Below, in pieces: positions 24,145 to 32,951 of a stretch of DNA of 64,000 bases (positions within the stretch are counted from its first letter, which is position 1; every line of letters begins with the position of its first letter). The notes beneath the pieces were generated by a model, which ran no database searches, had not been told where the DNA came from, and worked only from the letters and a program-made list of their open reading frames with translations. Origin of the DNA: Flavobacterium sp. (GTDB taxonomy: Bacteria; Bacteroidota; Bacteroidia; Flavobacteriales; Flavobacteriaceae); contig NZ_JAIXTJ010000020.1 in NCBI RefSeq assembly GCF_027483985.1, forward strand, positions 124,001 through 188,000, given 5' to 3'. Position numbers and translations under genes: made by a program.

Positions 24145-26199
24145 GTGAAAATCACAAACACCACTACAATACTTGTTTTCCTTTTTTCACTGCTTGGACT
24201 TTTTACTAAGGCTCAAACGTCAAATGTTGCACCTATTTTAACGGCAACCGGAAATCAGATATATTGTCCGGGAACACCAATGAAAATTGTCACCAATATG
24301 ACCATTGTTGATCCTGATGATCCTGGTGTTACCGCTATTTATATTCAAATTTCATCCGGATATGTTTCTGGTGAAGATCTATTGACGCTTACGGGTTTGC
24401 ATCCTACAATTACTAGTAGTTGGGACAGTAACACAGGAAAATTAACTTTGAGCGGTCTATTTAGCCAACCAACCTACGCCGAATTAGAGGCCGCCATTGA
24501 AGATGTTGAATATTCCAACAGCTCTTTTAATCCAAGTGGTGTTAGAACTTTTTCTATTTCAATTGGACAAGCAAATTATCTACCGTCTAACGGACATTAT
24601 TATCAATACATACCAAATATTGGCATTACTTGGTCTGATGCGCGACTTGCTGCTACTACTAACTTTTATTACGGAATTCAAGGTTATTTAGCCACCATAA
24701 CTGCAGCAGATGAAGCACAACTCGCTGGAGAACAATCACCTGGAGCAGGTTGGATTGGCGGAAGCGACGAGCAACAAGAAGGTGTTTGGCGTTGGATGAC
24801 TGGACCAGAAGCAGGAACTGCTTTTGCTTTTACTTTTTGGAATACAGGTGAACCAAACAGTAGTGGTAATGAAGATTATACTCATATCACTGCTCCAGGC
24901 GTTGGAATTCCTGGTTCGTGGAATGACATTTCCAATACTGGAGAAGCTAGCGGTGATTACCAACCCAAAGGATACATTGTAGAATATGGTGGTATGCCTG
25001 GTGATCCAATAATTCAAATTTCTACAAGTACTACAATAACAATTCCGAGTATTACCTCATCAACAACTGTAGACACTTGTAATCCTGGTGTGGTTACACT
25101 TGAAGCAATGGCTAATGTACCTGTGATTTATTGGTATACCACGGCTACAGGTGGAATACCCATTGCTACAGGAACTAGTTTTACTACTCCTTTTTTAAAT
25201 ACTACCACAACTTTTTTTGCAGATCCTTTTCCGGTAGGATGTACGACAGGTATTCGAACTGCGGTAACTGCTTTTGTAAATACCACTCCAGTATTGACTA
25301 CCAATACAACGGTAGCCACTTGTGAGAACACACCCACTACACTAACTGCTACCACTACTTCGGGAGTAATAAACTGGTATTCGAGTTTAACTAGCACGAC
25401 ACCATTAGCCACTGGAACATCATTTACCACTCCAGCGTTAACACAAAACACCACTTACTATATAGAAGGAAACAATAATCGTTGTTTATCTATTACAAGA
25501 ATTGCTATCAATGTTCAAGTGAATCCGAAGCCCCAAGTTATTGATGAAAATCTTACTTTTTGTGAAAACGAAACCCTCACCTTAAACGCTGGCATTAACA
25601 ATGTCACTTACTTATGGTCAACCTCTGAAACTACTAGTACCATTACCATTAGTGCACCAGGAACATATTCGGTTTTGGTAACCGATTTGACTCCACAGGG
25701 TTGTTCTAGCACAAAGACATTTACAATAACTCAAAATGATCTTCCAGTTATTGATGAAGTTGTAATCAATGGCACAACAGCAACTATCATCGTAAGTACC
25801 ATTGGAGATTATGAATACTCGATTGATGGTGAAAGTTTTCAAACATCGAATGTGTTTACTGTTTCTGAAGGTGGTTCCTATACTGCTGTGGTAAGAGGAA
25901 AAAATAACTGTGGCTATGATTTCAGAGATTTTGCAGTCTTAACTATTCCGAGTTATTTTACTCCGAACGGAGATGGATTTAATGATGTATGGAGTATTAA
26001 AGGTATGATGAATTATCCCAATGCGAAAGTTTCGATTTTTAATCGTTACGGAAAGTTAATTAAACAATTGAATGCTGTAGATACTACTTGGGATGGCACT
26101 TTAAACAACCAACTTTTGTCGTCTGACGATTATTGGTTTACCTTTAAAAGAGACGATAGCTCATCGGAAGTAAAAGGTCATTTTTCATTAAAACGCTAA
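24145..26199 (+). CDS. Large secreted lectin-like protein, T9SS type B sorting domain
   Basis: A 684-residue surface or extracellular protein with a GTG start; this start gives a proper signal peptide (1-23, ending LFTKAQ). After a cadherin/fibronectin-like first domain (25-150), a C-type-lectin-like domain lies at about 150-290 (YYQYIPNIGITWSDARLAA, GWIGGSDEQQEGVWRWM and YTHITAPG/GSWNDIS). Two or three Ig-like CHU repeats follow, with a CNPGVVTLEA/CENTPTTLTA pattern (about 310-540). The last ~85 residues (PSYFTPNGDGFNDVWSIKGM ... FNRYGKLI) are the T9SS type B (gliding-motility-associated) sorting domain. It likely binds glycans. It overlaps the convergent gene by 4 bp. Confidence 0.88.
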   Translation: MKITNTTTILVFLFSLLGLFTKAQTSNVAPILTATGNQIYCPGTPMKIVTNMTIVDPDDPGVTAIYIQISSGYVSGEDLLTLTGLHPTITSSWDSNTGKLTLSGLFSQPTYAELEAAIEDVEYSNSSFNPSGVRTFSISIGQANYLPSNGHYYQYIPNIGITWSDARLAATTNFYYGIQGYLATITAADEAQLAGEQSPGAGWIGGSDEQQEGVWRWMTGPEAGTAFAFTFWNTGEPNSSGNEDYTHITAPGVGIPGSWNDISNTGEASGDYQPKGYIVEYGGMPGDPIIQISTSTTITIPSITSSTTVDTCNPGVVTLEAMANVPVIYWYTTATGGIPIATGTSFTTPFLNTTTTFFADPFPVGCTTGIRTAVTAFVNTTPVLTTNTTVATCENTPTTLTATTTSGVINWYSSLTSTTPLATGTSFTTPALTQNTTYYIEGNNNRCLSITRIAINVQVNPKPQVIDENLTFCENETLTLNAGINNVTYLWSTSETTSTITISAPGTYSVLVTDLTPQGCSSTKTFTITQNDLPVIDEVVINGTTATIIVSTIGDYEYSIDGESFQTSNVFTVSEGGSYTAVVRGKNNCGYDFRDFAVLTIPSYFTPNGDGFNDVWSIKGMMNYPNAKVSIFNRYGKLIKQLNAVDTTWDGTLNNQLLSSDDYWFTFKRDDSSSEVKGHFSLKR

Positions 26200-27329
26200 C
26201 TTAATTTCTTTTGAATTTCATCAAGAATGAAAATATAATCTTCTTGATTTTTTACGAAATCTCTTTCAGATACATCGATAATAAGTACGTTTAAATCTTT
26301 TTGAGTTTTGATATAATCTAAATAACCATTGTTTATTTTTTCTAAATATTCTGCTGGAATTTCTTGTTCGTAACTTCTTCCTCTTCGCTTGATATTGGCC
26401 AATAAACGATCGGTATTTTGGTATAAATAAACATACAAATCAGGCTTTGGCATTTCTTTGTAAATAATATCAAAAAGCGTTTTGTATAATCGAAATTCGT
26501 CTTCTGCCAAGGTTACTTTTGCAAAAATCAACGATTTAAAAATATGATAATCGGCAATTATAAAATCTTTAAACAAATCAAATTGTGCTAAATCGTCTGC
26601 TATTTGTTGGTATCTATCGGCTAAAAAAGACATCTCTAGCGGAAACGCATATCGGTTTTGATCCTTATAAAATTTAGGCAAAAAAGGATTGTCTGCAAAT
26701 CGTTCTAAAACCGTTTTAGCATTAAAATCTTCTGCCAATTTCGAAACCAAAGTTGTTTTTCCGGCGCCAATATTTCCTTCAATTGCAATGTAATTAAAAT
26801 CGTCAAAACTGATTTTTTGCAACGGTGCTTTTAATTTTGAAATCTTTACACAATTACCTTCATCCTTACATTCTTTTAAAATATCTGAAATAGATTTTTG
26901 AGAAATCGGATGTGTCCAATCAGGAACAATTTCTTTCAAAGGCAACAGAACAAAAAGTCGGTCTTGAAGCAATTTATGTGGTACAATTAAATTGTCTGAA
27001 GCAATACTTTCATTATCGAACGAAATGATATCAATATCAATAACTCTTGGCTGATAATCGGAAGCTTCTGTTCGAACTCTACCCAACTTTTTTTCAACTT
27101 TCAAAATGTTTTTCAAAAGCTTTTGTGGGTTTTTGTAAGTATGAATTAAAACCGCACAATTATAAAAAGAATCACTAGAAAAACCCCAAGAATCTGATTC
27201 ATATAGTGATGAAACCTTTATTACTGTACCCACTTCGTGATGCAAACTTTCAATGCAAAGTTCAATGTTTTCAAGACGATTGCCTTGATTGCTACCTAGA
27301 GAAAGTATGACTTGGTGTTGTAAATTCAT
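26196..27329 (-). CDS. folK: HPPK fused to deoxynucleoside kinase
   Basis: A 377-residue two-domain protein. Residues 1-145 are 6-hydroxymethyl-7,8-dihydropterin pyrophosphokinase (folate pathway), with ILSLGSNQGNRLENI at the start and the signature QPRVIDIDII at 93-102. Residues 178-377 are a deoxynucleoside kinase with P-loop GNIGAGKTT (185-193), VLERFADNPFLPKFY, and the lid region IKRRGRSYEQEIPAEYLEKI. The ATG at 27329 is chosen because HPPK starts there; 28 more codons are open upstream. It links folate synthesis with nucleoside salvage in one chain. I recall this fusion from other Bacteroidetes. Confidence 0.92.
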   Translation of the reverse strand: MNLQHQVILSLGSNQGNRLENIELCIESLHHEVGTVIKVSSLYESDSWGFSSDSFYNCAVLIHTYKNPQKLLKNILKVEKKLGRVRTEASDYQPRVIDIDIISFDNESIASDNLIVPHKLLQDRLFVLLPLKEIVPDWTHPISQKSISDILKECKDEGNCVKISKLKAPLQKISFDDFNYIAIEGNIGAGKTTLVSKLAEDFNAKTVLERFADNPFLPKFYKDQNRYAFPLEMSFLADRYQQIADDLAQFDLFKDFIIADYHIFKSLIFAKVTLAEDEFRLYKTLFDIIYKEMPKPDLYVYLYQNTDRLLANIKRRGRSYEQEIPAEYLEKINNGYLDYIKTQKDLNVLIIDVSERDFVKNQEDYIFILDEIQKKLS

Positions 27330-27366
27330 ATTTGGCAAAATAACTAAAAGAATTTTAGAATTGAAG

Positions 27367-27374
27367 TATATTTG
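27367..27374 (+). promoter_or_regulatory. Promoter -7 element of sppA
   Basis: TATATTTG matches TAnnTTTG, 93 bp before the ATG at 27468. Confidence 0.5.
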
Positions 27375-27467
27375 TGGCTTCTGTTGATAACTATTTTTTA
27401 AAGAATTAAACAAATGGTTTGTAACAAATTAAAATTTTAAACTACTAATTAGAAAAACTATTTAAGT

Positions 27468-29234
27468 ATGAGATTTTTAGGAAATGTATTAGCCACTATA
27501 GTTGGACTATTTATTTTTTGTATGATTTTTTTCTTCGGAATTATCTTAATTGGCGCAATTGCTGGCAGTGGAGATTCTGAAACAGTGACTGTTCAAAGCA
27601 ATTCGGTTATCGAATTGGATTTATCTAAAATCAATTATGATTATGCTGGTAAAACCAATTATGACGATATGCCTTTCTTTAATGATAAAGATAAAAATAA
27701 CGGTTTGTTTGACGTAATTAACGCTATTGCTTATGCCAAAACTGATTCCGATATTAAAGGGATTTCAATTTTAAACAACTTTTCAAATTTAGGTATGGCA
27801 CAAACCAAAGCGTTGCGCGATGCTTTAGAAGATTTTAAAAAATCGGGCAAGTTTATTTACTCCTATGCTGATGTTTATTCGCAAAAAGATTACTACTTGA
27901 ACTCCGTTGCCAATACCATTTATATGAATCCGATTGGAGAATTAGAATTCAAAGGTATGTCTGCGGAGTTGATGTTCTTTAAAGATTTACAGGAAAAATC
28001 GGGTATTAAAATGGAAGTTATTCGCCATGGAAAATACAAAAGTGCAGTAGAACCCTTTTTAGAAAATAAAATGAGCGATGCCAATAGAGAGCAAACTACT
28101 CAATTATTGACTTCGGTATGGAATTCTGTTGTAACCGAAGTTGCTACAAGCAGAAAAGTATCTGTAGAACGATTGAATCAAGTTGCAGACGGACTTTTAG
28201 CAAGAACACCTCAAATGGCTAAAGTTGAAAAATTAATCGACGTTATTGCCTATGAAGATGTTTATCATAACGACATCAAAAAAGCTTTGAAAGTTGCTGC
28301 TGACGAGGATTACGAAAGTGTTTCTATTGAAGATTATGCTGAAAAAGTTGCTGCTACCTCAAAAGATTATTCAGCAAAAGATAAAATTGCGATTATATAT
28401 GCTCAAGGCGAAATTGGTAGCGGTGAAGGTGACGTAAACCTTATTGGTGAAGGTGCGATGCGTCGTTCTTTGCAAGAAGCTCGAGCTGATAAAAATGTAA
28501 AATCAATAGTTTTAAGAATCGATTCACCTGGAGGAAGCGCTTTAACATCGGAACTGATTTGGAGAGAAATTGAATTGACTAAAAAAGTAAAACCTGTAGT
28601 GGTTTCTATGGGAAATTATGCTGCGTCTGGCGGTTATTATATTGCTTGTAATGCCAACAAGATTTTTGCAGAAGCCAATACTATTACTGGTTCGATTGGA
28701 GTTTTTGGTGTTTTACCCAACTTTACGGTTGCAGCTGATAGAATTGGTCTAGATGTTGAACAAGTTAAAACCCATACTAATGCTGCAGGATATAGTCCGT
28801 TTATGCCTTTAGATGCTAATTATCGTGGTTTTGCTCAAGAAGGTGTTGAAAAAATCTACGCCACTTTTGTAAACAGAGTTTCTGCAGGAAGAAAATTGAC
28901 ATTTGAACAAGTAGATGCCATCGGTCAAGGTAGAGTTTGGAGTGGTCAAGATGCTCTAAAAATTGGTTTGGTTGACAAGATCGGCGGAATGGATGAAGCT
29001 ATAAAAGAAGCTGCAAGACTCGGAAAAACGAGTAAATATAGAATTCAAAATTTCCCTGAATTTGAGAAAAGTTTTGAAGATGTTTTAGCACAATTTGGAT
29101 TTGCACAATCGCGTCAAGCCATTATAAAAGAAGAAATTGGAGCTCAAAATTATAAAGTTCTTCAACAAATAAAACACATGACAAATCAAAAAGGCGTTCA
29201 GGCAAGAATGGCTTATGAGTTGAAAATTAATTAA
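27468..29234 (+). CDS. sppA: Signal peptide peptidase SppA, long type
   Basis: A 588-residue membrane-bound serine protease that degrades cleaved signal peptides and membrane peptides. One N-terminal transmembrane helix (8-32) is followed by two S49 domains. The Ser/Lys dyad is Lys191 (GKYKSAVEPF) in the first and Ser387 (NYAASGGYYIA) in the second domain, as in the E. coli 67-kDa form. The motifs VLRIDSPGGSALTSELI and GSIGVFG are also present. It is a single gene, ended by a terminator at 29263. Confidence 0.93.
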   Translation: MRFLGNVLATIVGLFIFCMIFFFGIILIGAIAGSGDSETVTVQSNSVIELDLSKINYDYAGKTNYDDMPFFNDKDKNNGLFDVINAIAYAKTDSDIKGISILNNFSNLGMAQTKALRDALEDFKKSGKFIYSYADVYSQKDYYLNSVANTIYMNPIGELEFKGMSAELMFFKDLQEKSGIKMEVIRHGKYKSAVEPFLENKMSDANREQTTQLLTSVWNSVVTEVATSRKVSVERLNQVADGLLARTPQMAKVEKLIDVIAYEDVYHNDIKKALKVAADEDYESVSIEDYAEKVAATSKDYSAKDKIAIIYAQGEIGSGEGDVNLIGEGAMRRSLQEARADKNVKSIVLRIDSPGGSALTSELIWREIELTKKVKPVVVSMGNYAASGGYYIACNANKIFAEANTITGSIGVFGVLPNFTVAADRIGLDVEQVKTHTNAAGYSPFMPLDANYRGFAQEGVEKIYATFVNRVSAGRKLTFEQVDAIGQGRVWSGQDALKIGLVDKIGGMDEAIKEAARLGKTSKYRIQNFPEFEKSFEDVLAQFGFAQSRQAIIKEEIGAQNYKVLQQIKHMTNQKGVQARMAYELKIN

Positions 29235-29262
29235 TCAAAAAACGATTGCGTTAGTTGTTTTT

Positions 29263-29292
29263 ATCCGTCTTTTTTTTTAAAATGAGACGGAT
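29263..29292 (+). terminator. Intrinsic terminator after sppA
   Basis: Stem ATCCGTCT/AGACGGAT followed by a seven-T run; the 14-nt loop is itself T/A-rich. Confidence 0.75.
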
Positions 29293-29378
29293 TTTTTTAT
29301 TTGTAAAACGATTTCTACATTGAGCAAATTATGAAACATTTTGTGAAAATATTACAAACAATAACCATCCTAAAACAC

Positions 29379-29386
29379 TAATTTTG
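29379..29386 (+). promoter_or_regulatory. Promoter -7 element of the AsmA-like gene
   Basis: TAATTTTG matches TAnnTTTG, 61 bp before the ATG at 29448. Confidence 0.5.
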
Positions 29387-29447
29387 TTACTTTCACAGAG
29401 AAAGGCAAGATATTTGCTCACAAATCGTTGCATAAATTTTAAATCTT

Positions 29448-32069
29448 ATGGTAAAGAAAATTTTAAAAATCGTTGGAATTGTAGTGTTGTTATTAGTTGT
29501 TTCTGCTTTTGCAATTCCGTATTTATTTGAAGACCAAATCAAAGCTAAAATTTTAAAATCTATTAATGAAAGCGTCGATGCCAAAGTGGCTTTTACCGAT
29601 GCTGATTTGAGTTTGATTAAAAGTTTTCCGAATGCTACTATTGCTATACAAAATCTTTCTATAATCAACAAAGCACCGTTTGAAGGAGACACTCTAGTTT
29701 CTGCTGGCGAACTTGATTTAAAAATGTCGGTGATGGAATTGTTTAAAGGAGATAACGAACCTATAAATATCGAGAAATTCAGTTCTAAAAATGCTTTCAT
29801 TAATATTCTATTTGATAAATACGGTTTAGGTAATTTTGATATTGCTCTAAAAGGTGAAGATGAAAAAAAAGAAGCTGGAGCATCCAAGCCGCTATCTTTA
29901 AATATTCAAGAGTACTCTTTTGAAAACTTAAAATTCAAATATTTTGATGAGAAGTCAAAAATTTCGATGGTTGTTGATAGCATTAATCATACCGGAACTG
30001 GTGATTTTTCAAATGATGTTTTAGATTTAGATACCAAAACAACAGCCAAAGTTTCGTTGACAATGGACAAAGTGAATTATATGAACAACATCAATGTTTC
30101 TTTGGATGCTCTTCTCGGCATTGACTTAAAAAACAGCAAATATACTTTCAAAGAAAATAAAGCGAAAATCAACGAATTACCACTTGAATTCGATGGTTTC
30201 ATCCAAATGGTTGACGCCGGACAGAACTATGATTTGACTTTTAAAACCCCAACTTCTTCGTTCAAAAACTTCTTGGGATTAATACCTTCGGCTTACGCGA
30301 GCAGTTTGGATAATGTAAAAACTTCTGGAGATTTTACCGTTGCTGGTTTTGCCAAAGGAATGTTGACTGATACAACCGTTCCAAAATTTAATATCGCCAT
30401 AGCTTCTAACAATGCTTCTTTTCAATATCCTGATTTACCAAAATCGGTTAAAAATATTGTAATCGATACTAAAATAATCAATGAAACTGGTGTAATGAAT
30501 GACACTTATGTCAATTTAGACCAACTCTCCTTTTCTATTGATCAAGATGTTTTTAATGCGAAAGCTACTATCAAAAACGTTGCAACAAATGCTTTGGTTG
30601 ACGCCGCATTAAAAGGAACAATTAATTTGGCTAATTTATCAAAAGCTTATCCTATTAAATTGGAGAAACCACTTTCAGGAATTTTGAAGGCTGATGTTAC
30701 CACCAAATTTGATATGGCATCGGTTGAAAAAAGTCAGTACCAAAACATCAATAATGCCGGAAATCTGAATTTAACTGGCTTCAAATATGTTGATGAAAAC
30801 GGCAAATCGATGAACATCAACAGTGCGATTGTGCAATTCAATCCGAGTCGTGTTAATCTCCAAGAATTTAAAGCTACTACCGGAAAAAGCGATATGAATA
30901 TCACTGGAGTTTTAGAAAATTTCTACGGATTTATTTTCAGAAATCAGAATTTGCAAGGAAACTTCAACTTAAATTCTAACCAACTTGCAGTTTCCGATTT
31001 TATGACAACTGCTGAGCCAACTGCAAAAACGGCAACTAAAGCTAAAACAGAAGCAATGAAAATTCCTGCTTTCTTGGATTGTTCGCTCACAGCAAAAGCC
31101 AATACGGTTTTGTATGATAACTTAACCTTGAAAGATGTTTCAGGAAAACTGATTGTAAAAGACCAAGCGGTAACTTTACAAAATGTAAAAACCAACATTT
31201 TTGGCGGTTCGATAGGTGTAAACGGAATGGTTTCAACCAAATCAAAAACTCCAACATTCACTATGAATTTAGGTTTGAATCAAGTTAATATTGCTGATAG
31301 TTTCACACAATTAGATATGTTGAAAAAAATTGCACCAATTGCAGGAATCATTAACGGAAAATTGAATTCAACTATCAAATTATCCGGAAATTTAGATGCT
31401 AATGAAATGACGCCCGATTTGAAAACACTTTCAGGTGATTTATTGGGTCAATTGTTATCAACTACGGTTAACGCTAAAAATTCAACTCTTTTGAATGCTT
31501 TAGATTCGAACTTGAATTTTATCGATTTGAAAAAATTAAATTTAAATGATTTGAAAGCTGCCGTTTCTTTCAAAGACGGAAAAGTTACGATTAAACCCTT
31601 TGATTTAAAATACCAAGATATTAAGGTAACTGTTGGTGGAACACACGGTTTTGATCAGCAGATGAATTATAATTTAAAATTTGATTTACCGGCCAAATAT
31701 CTAGGAACTGATATTAATAATTTGATTGCCAAATTAACGCCTGCCAACGCCGCTAAAGTTGAAAACATTCCTGTTAATGCAATTCTTGGGGGTTCGTTTA
31801 CTACACCAAAAATCACTACAGATGTTAAAGCTGCTACCACTAAATTAGCAAGCAATTTGGTCAAACAGCAAAAAGAACAATTGATTGGAAAAGGCAAAAA
31901 TGAATTAGCCAATTTGATAAATAAAAACAAAAAACCTGGTGATACTACCAAAACTAAAGTTCCGGCTACTAAAGAAGAAGTGAAACAAGAAGTAAAAACC
32001 AAAGCTAAGGATTTGTTGAACGGTTGGTTAAAGAAAAAAGATAAACCAGCTCCAACAACAACTCCGTAA
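29448..32069 (+). CDS. AsmA-like protein
   Basis: An 873-residue envelope protein with one N-terminal membrane helix (6-24) and a long beta-rich periplasmic region, matching the AsmA/TamB-related families. The N-terminal AsmA part shows FEDQIKAKILKSINESVDAK and VAFTDADLSLIKSFPNATIA. The C-terminal AsmA-like part lies at about 560-800 and includes IAPIAGIINGKLNSTIKLSG and YNLKFDLPAKYLGTDIN. The tail is Lys/Thr/Pro-rich. AsmA-family proteins are thought to form hydrophobic grooves that carry phospholipid between the membranes. Single gene followed by a hairpin. Confidence 0.85.
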   Translation: MVKKILKIVGIVVLLLVVSAFAIPYLFEDQIKAKILKSINESVDAKVAFTDADLSLIKSFPNATIAIQNLSIINKAPFEGDTLVSAGELDLKMSVMELFKGDNEPINIEKFSSKNAFINILFDKYGLGNFDIALKGEDEKKEAGASKPLSLNIQEYSFENLKFKYFDEKSKISMVVDSINHTGTGDFSNDVLDLDTKTTAKVSLTMDKVNYMNNINVSLDALLGIDLKNSKYTFKENKAKINELPLEFDGFIQMVDAGQNYDLTFKTPTSSFKNFLGLIPSAYASSLDNVKTSGDFTVAGFAKGMLTDTTVPKFNIAIASNNASFQYPDLPKSVKNIVIDTKIINETGVMNDTYVNLDQLSFSIDQDVFNAKATIKNVATNALVDAALKGTINLANLSKAYPIKLEKPLSGILKADVTTKFDMASVEKSQYQNINNAGNLNLTGFKYVDENGKSMNINSAIVQFNPSRVNLQEFKATTGKSDMNITGVLENFYGFIFRNQNLQGNFNLNSNQLAVSDFMTTAEPTAKTATKAKTEAMKIPAFLDCSLTAKANTVLYDNLTLKDVSGKLIVKDQAVTLQNVKTNIFGGSIGVNGMVSTKSKTPTFTMNLGLNQVNIADSFTQLDMLKKIAPIAGIINGKLNSTIKLSGNLDANEMTPDLKTLSGDLLGQLLSTTVNAKNSTLLNALDSNLNFIDLKKLNLNDLKAAVSFKDGKVTIKPFDLKYQDIKVTVGGTHGFDQQMNYNLKFDLPAKYLGTDINNLIAKLTPANAAKVENIPVNAILGGSFTTPKITTDVKAATTKLASNLVKQQKEQLIGKGKNELANLINKNKKPGDTTKTKVPATKEEVKQEVKTKAKDLLNGWLKKKDKPAPTTTP

Positions 32070-32091
32070 TTATTGGTTTGTCATTTCGACT

Positions 32092-32132
32092 AAGGAGAAA
32101 TTGCATTAGATTATTTGATGCGATTTCTCCTT
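32092..32132 (+). terminator. Terminator-like hairpin that is also a repeat copy
   Basis: Stem AAGGAGAAATTGCAT/ATGCGATTTCTCCTT, 15 bp with one G-T pair, followed by a T-run. Its left arm (GTCATTTCGACTAAGGAGAA from 32080) is a variant of the left arm of the 109-bp units, with stem ATTTC/GAAAT instead of ATTCC/GGAAT. Confidence 0.75.
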
Positions 32133-32168
32133 TTTTTCTTAATGGAAAAGTTATTATCAAAAATTGTG

Positions 32169-32176
32169 TACTTTTG
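32169..32176 (+). promoter_or_regulatory. Promoter -7 element of the Fic gene
   Basis: TACTTTTG matches TAnnTTTG. It lies inside an apparent TTG-started extension of the Fic frame, which argues for the downstream ATG at 32218. Confidence 0.6.
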
Positions 32177-32217
32177 ATTTTTACACCAAAAGATTTTCAA
32201 ATAAATCTAAAAACCTG

Positions 32218-32946
32218 ATGAACCAAAGTCTTAAACTTTATTTACAAGAAGAAAGAAAATCAAAAAGAAAAGGTGGTTTGTATCACAAAACCCAAGTGAA
32301 TCTTGCTTATAATTCAAATAAGATTGAAGGCAGCAAGTTAACTGAAGAACAAACTAGATATATTTTTGAGACACGAACAATTGGATTTAAAGATCAAGAT
32401 GCTGTTTCAGTTGACGATATTATTGAAACATCGAATCACTTTATTGCGTTTAATTTTTTAATAGACACTATTGAACAACCGCTATCAAACGACATCATTA
32501 AAGAATTCCATAAAATTTTAAAAACCGGAACTTCCGATGCTATGAAAGATTGGTTTAGCGTTGGTGATTGGAAAAAATTACCTAATGAAGTTGGTGGTTT
32601 GAAAACAACATCACCTAAAAATGTTGATTTAGAAATGACTTCACTGAATGAAACGTACAACTCCAAAACAATCGTTTTTGAAGATATTATTGCCTATCAT
32701 TACCATTTTGAAAAAATCCATCCTTTTCAAGACGGCAATGGAAGAGTTGGTAGATTGATAATGTATCGCGAATGTTTAAAAAATGACATTATTCCTTTTA
32801 TAATTGATGATGAACATAAACAATATTATTATCGTGGCTTAAGAGAATTTGAAACTATCAAAGAATATTTAATAGACACTTGTCTTTCGGCTCAAGATAC
32901 TTATAAAGAATGGGTTAAGTATTTTTATGAAGATTTATTTAAGTAA
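32218..32946 (+). CDS. Class II Fic domain protein
   Basis: A 242-residue Fic protein, expected to transfer AMP (or a related group) from a nucleotide to a target protein hydroxyl. The active-site motif HPFQDGNGRVGR (168-179) is canonical, with catalytic His168. An inhibitory helix motif S-x-x-x-E-G is present near the N-terminus (SNKIEG, 33-38; inhibitory Glu37), which places it in the self-inhibited class with an N-terminal alpha-inh. The ATG at 32218 fits the promoter at 32169. No antitoxin gene is adjacent, consistent with inhibition within the chain. The target is unknown. Confidence 0.9.
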   Translation: MNQSLKLYLQEERKSKRKGGLYHKTQVNLAYNSNKIEGSKLTEEQTRYIFETRTIGFKDQDAVSVDDIIETSNHFIAFNFLIDTIEQPLSNDIIKEFHKILKTGTSDAMKDWFSVGDWKKLPNEVGGLKTTSPKNVDLEMTSLNETYNSKTIVFEDIIAYHYHFEKIHPFQDGNGRVGRLIMYRECLKNDIIPFIIDDEHKQYYYRGLREFETIKEYLIDTCLSAQDTYKEWVKYFYEDLFK

Positions 32947-32951
32947 TAAAT

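Noticed and set aside
25128..25454. Minus-strand 108-codon ORF inside the lectin-like gene
   Set aside because: It is the antisense of Thr/Asn-rich repeats, giving Val-rich low-complexity sequence; the plus-strand protein has clear domains.
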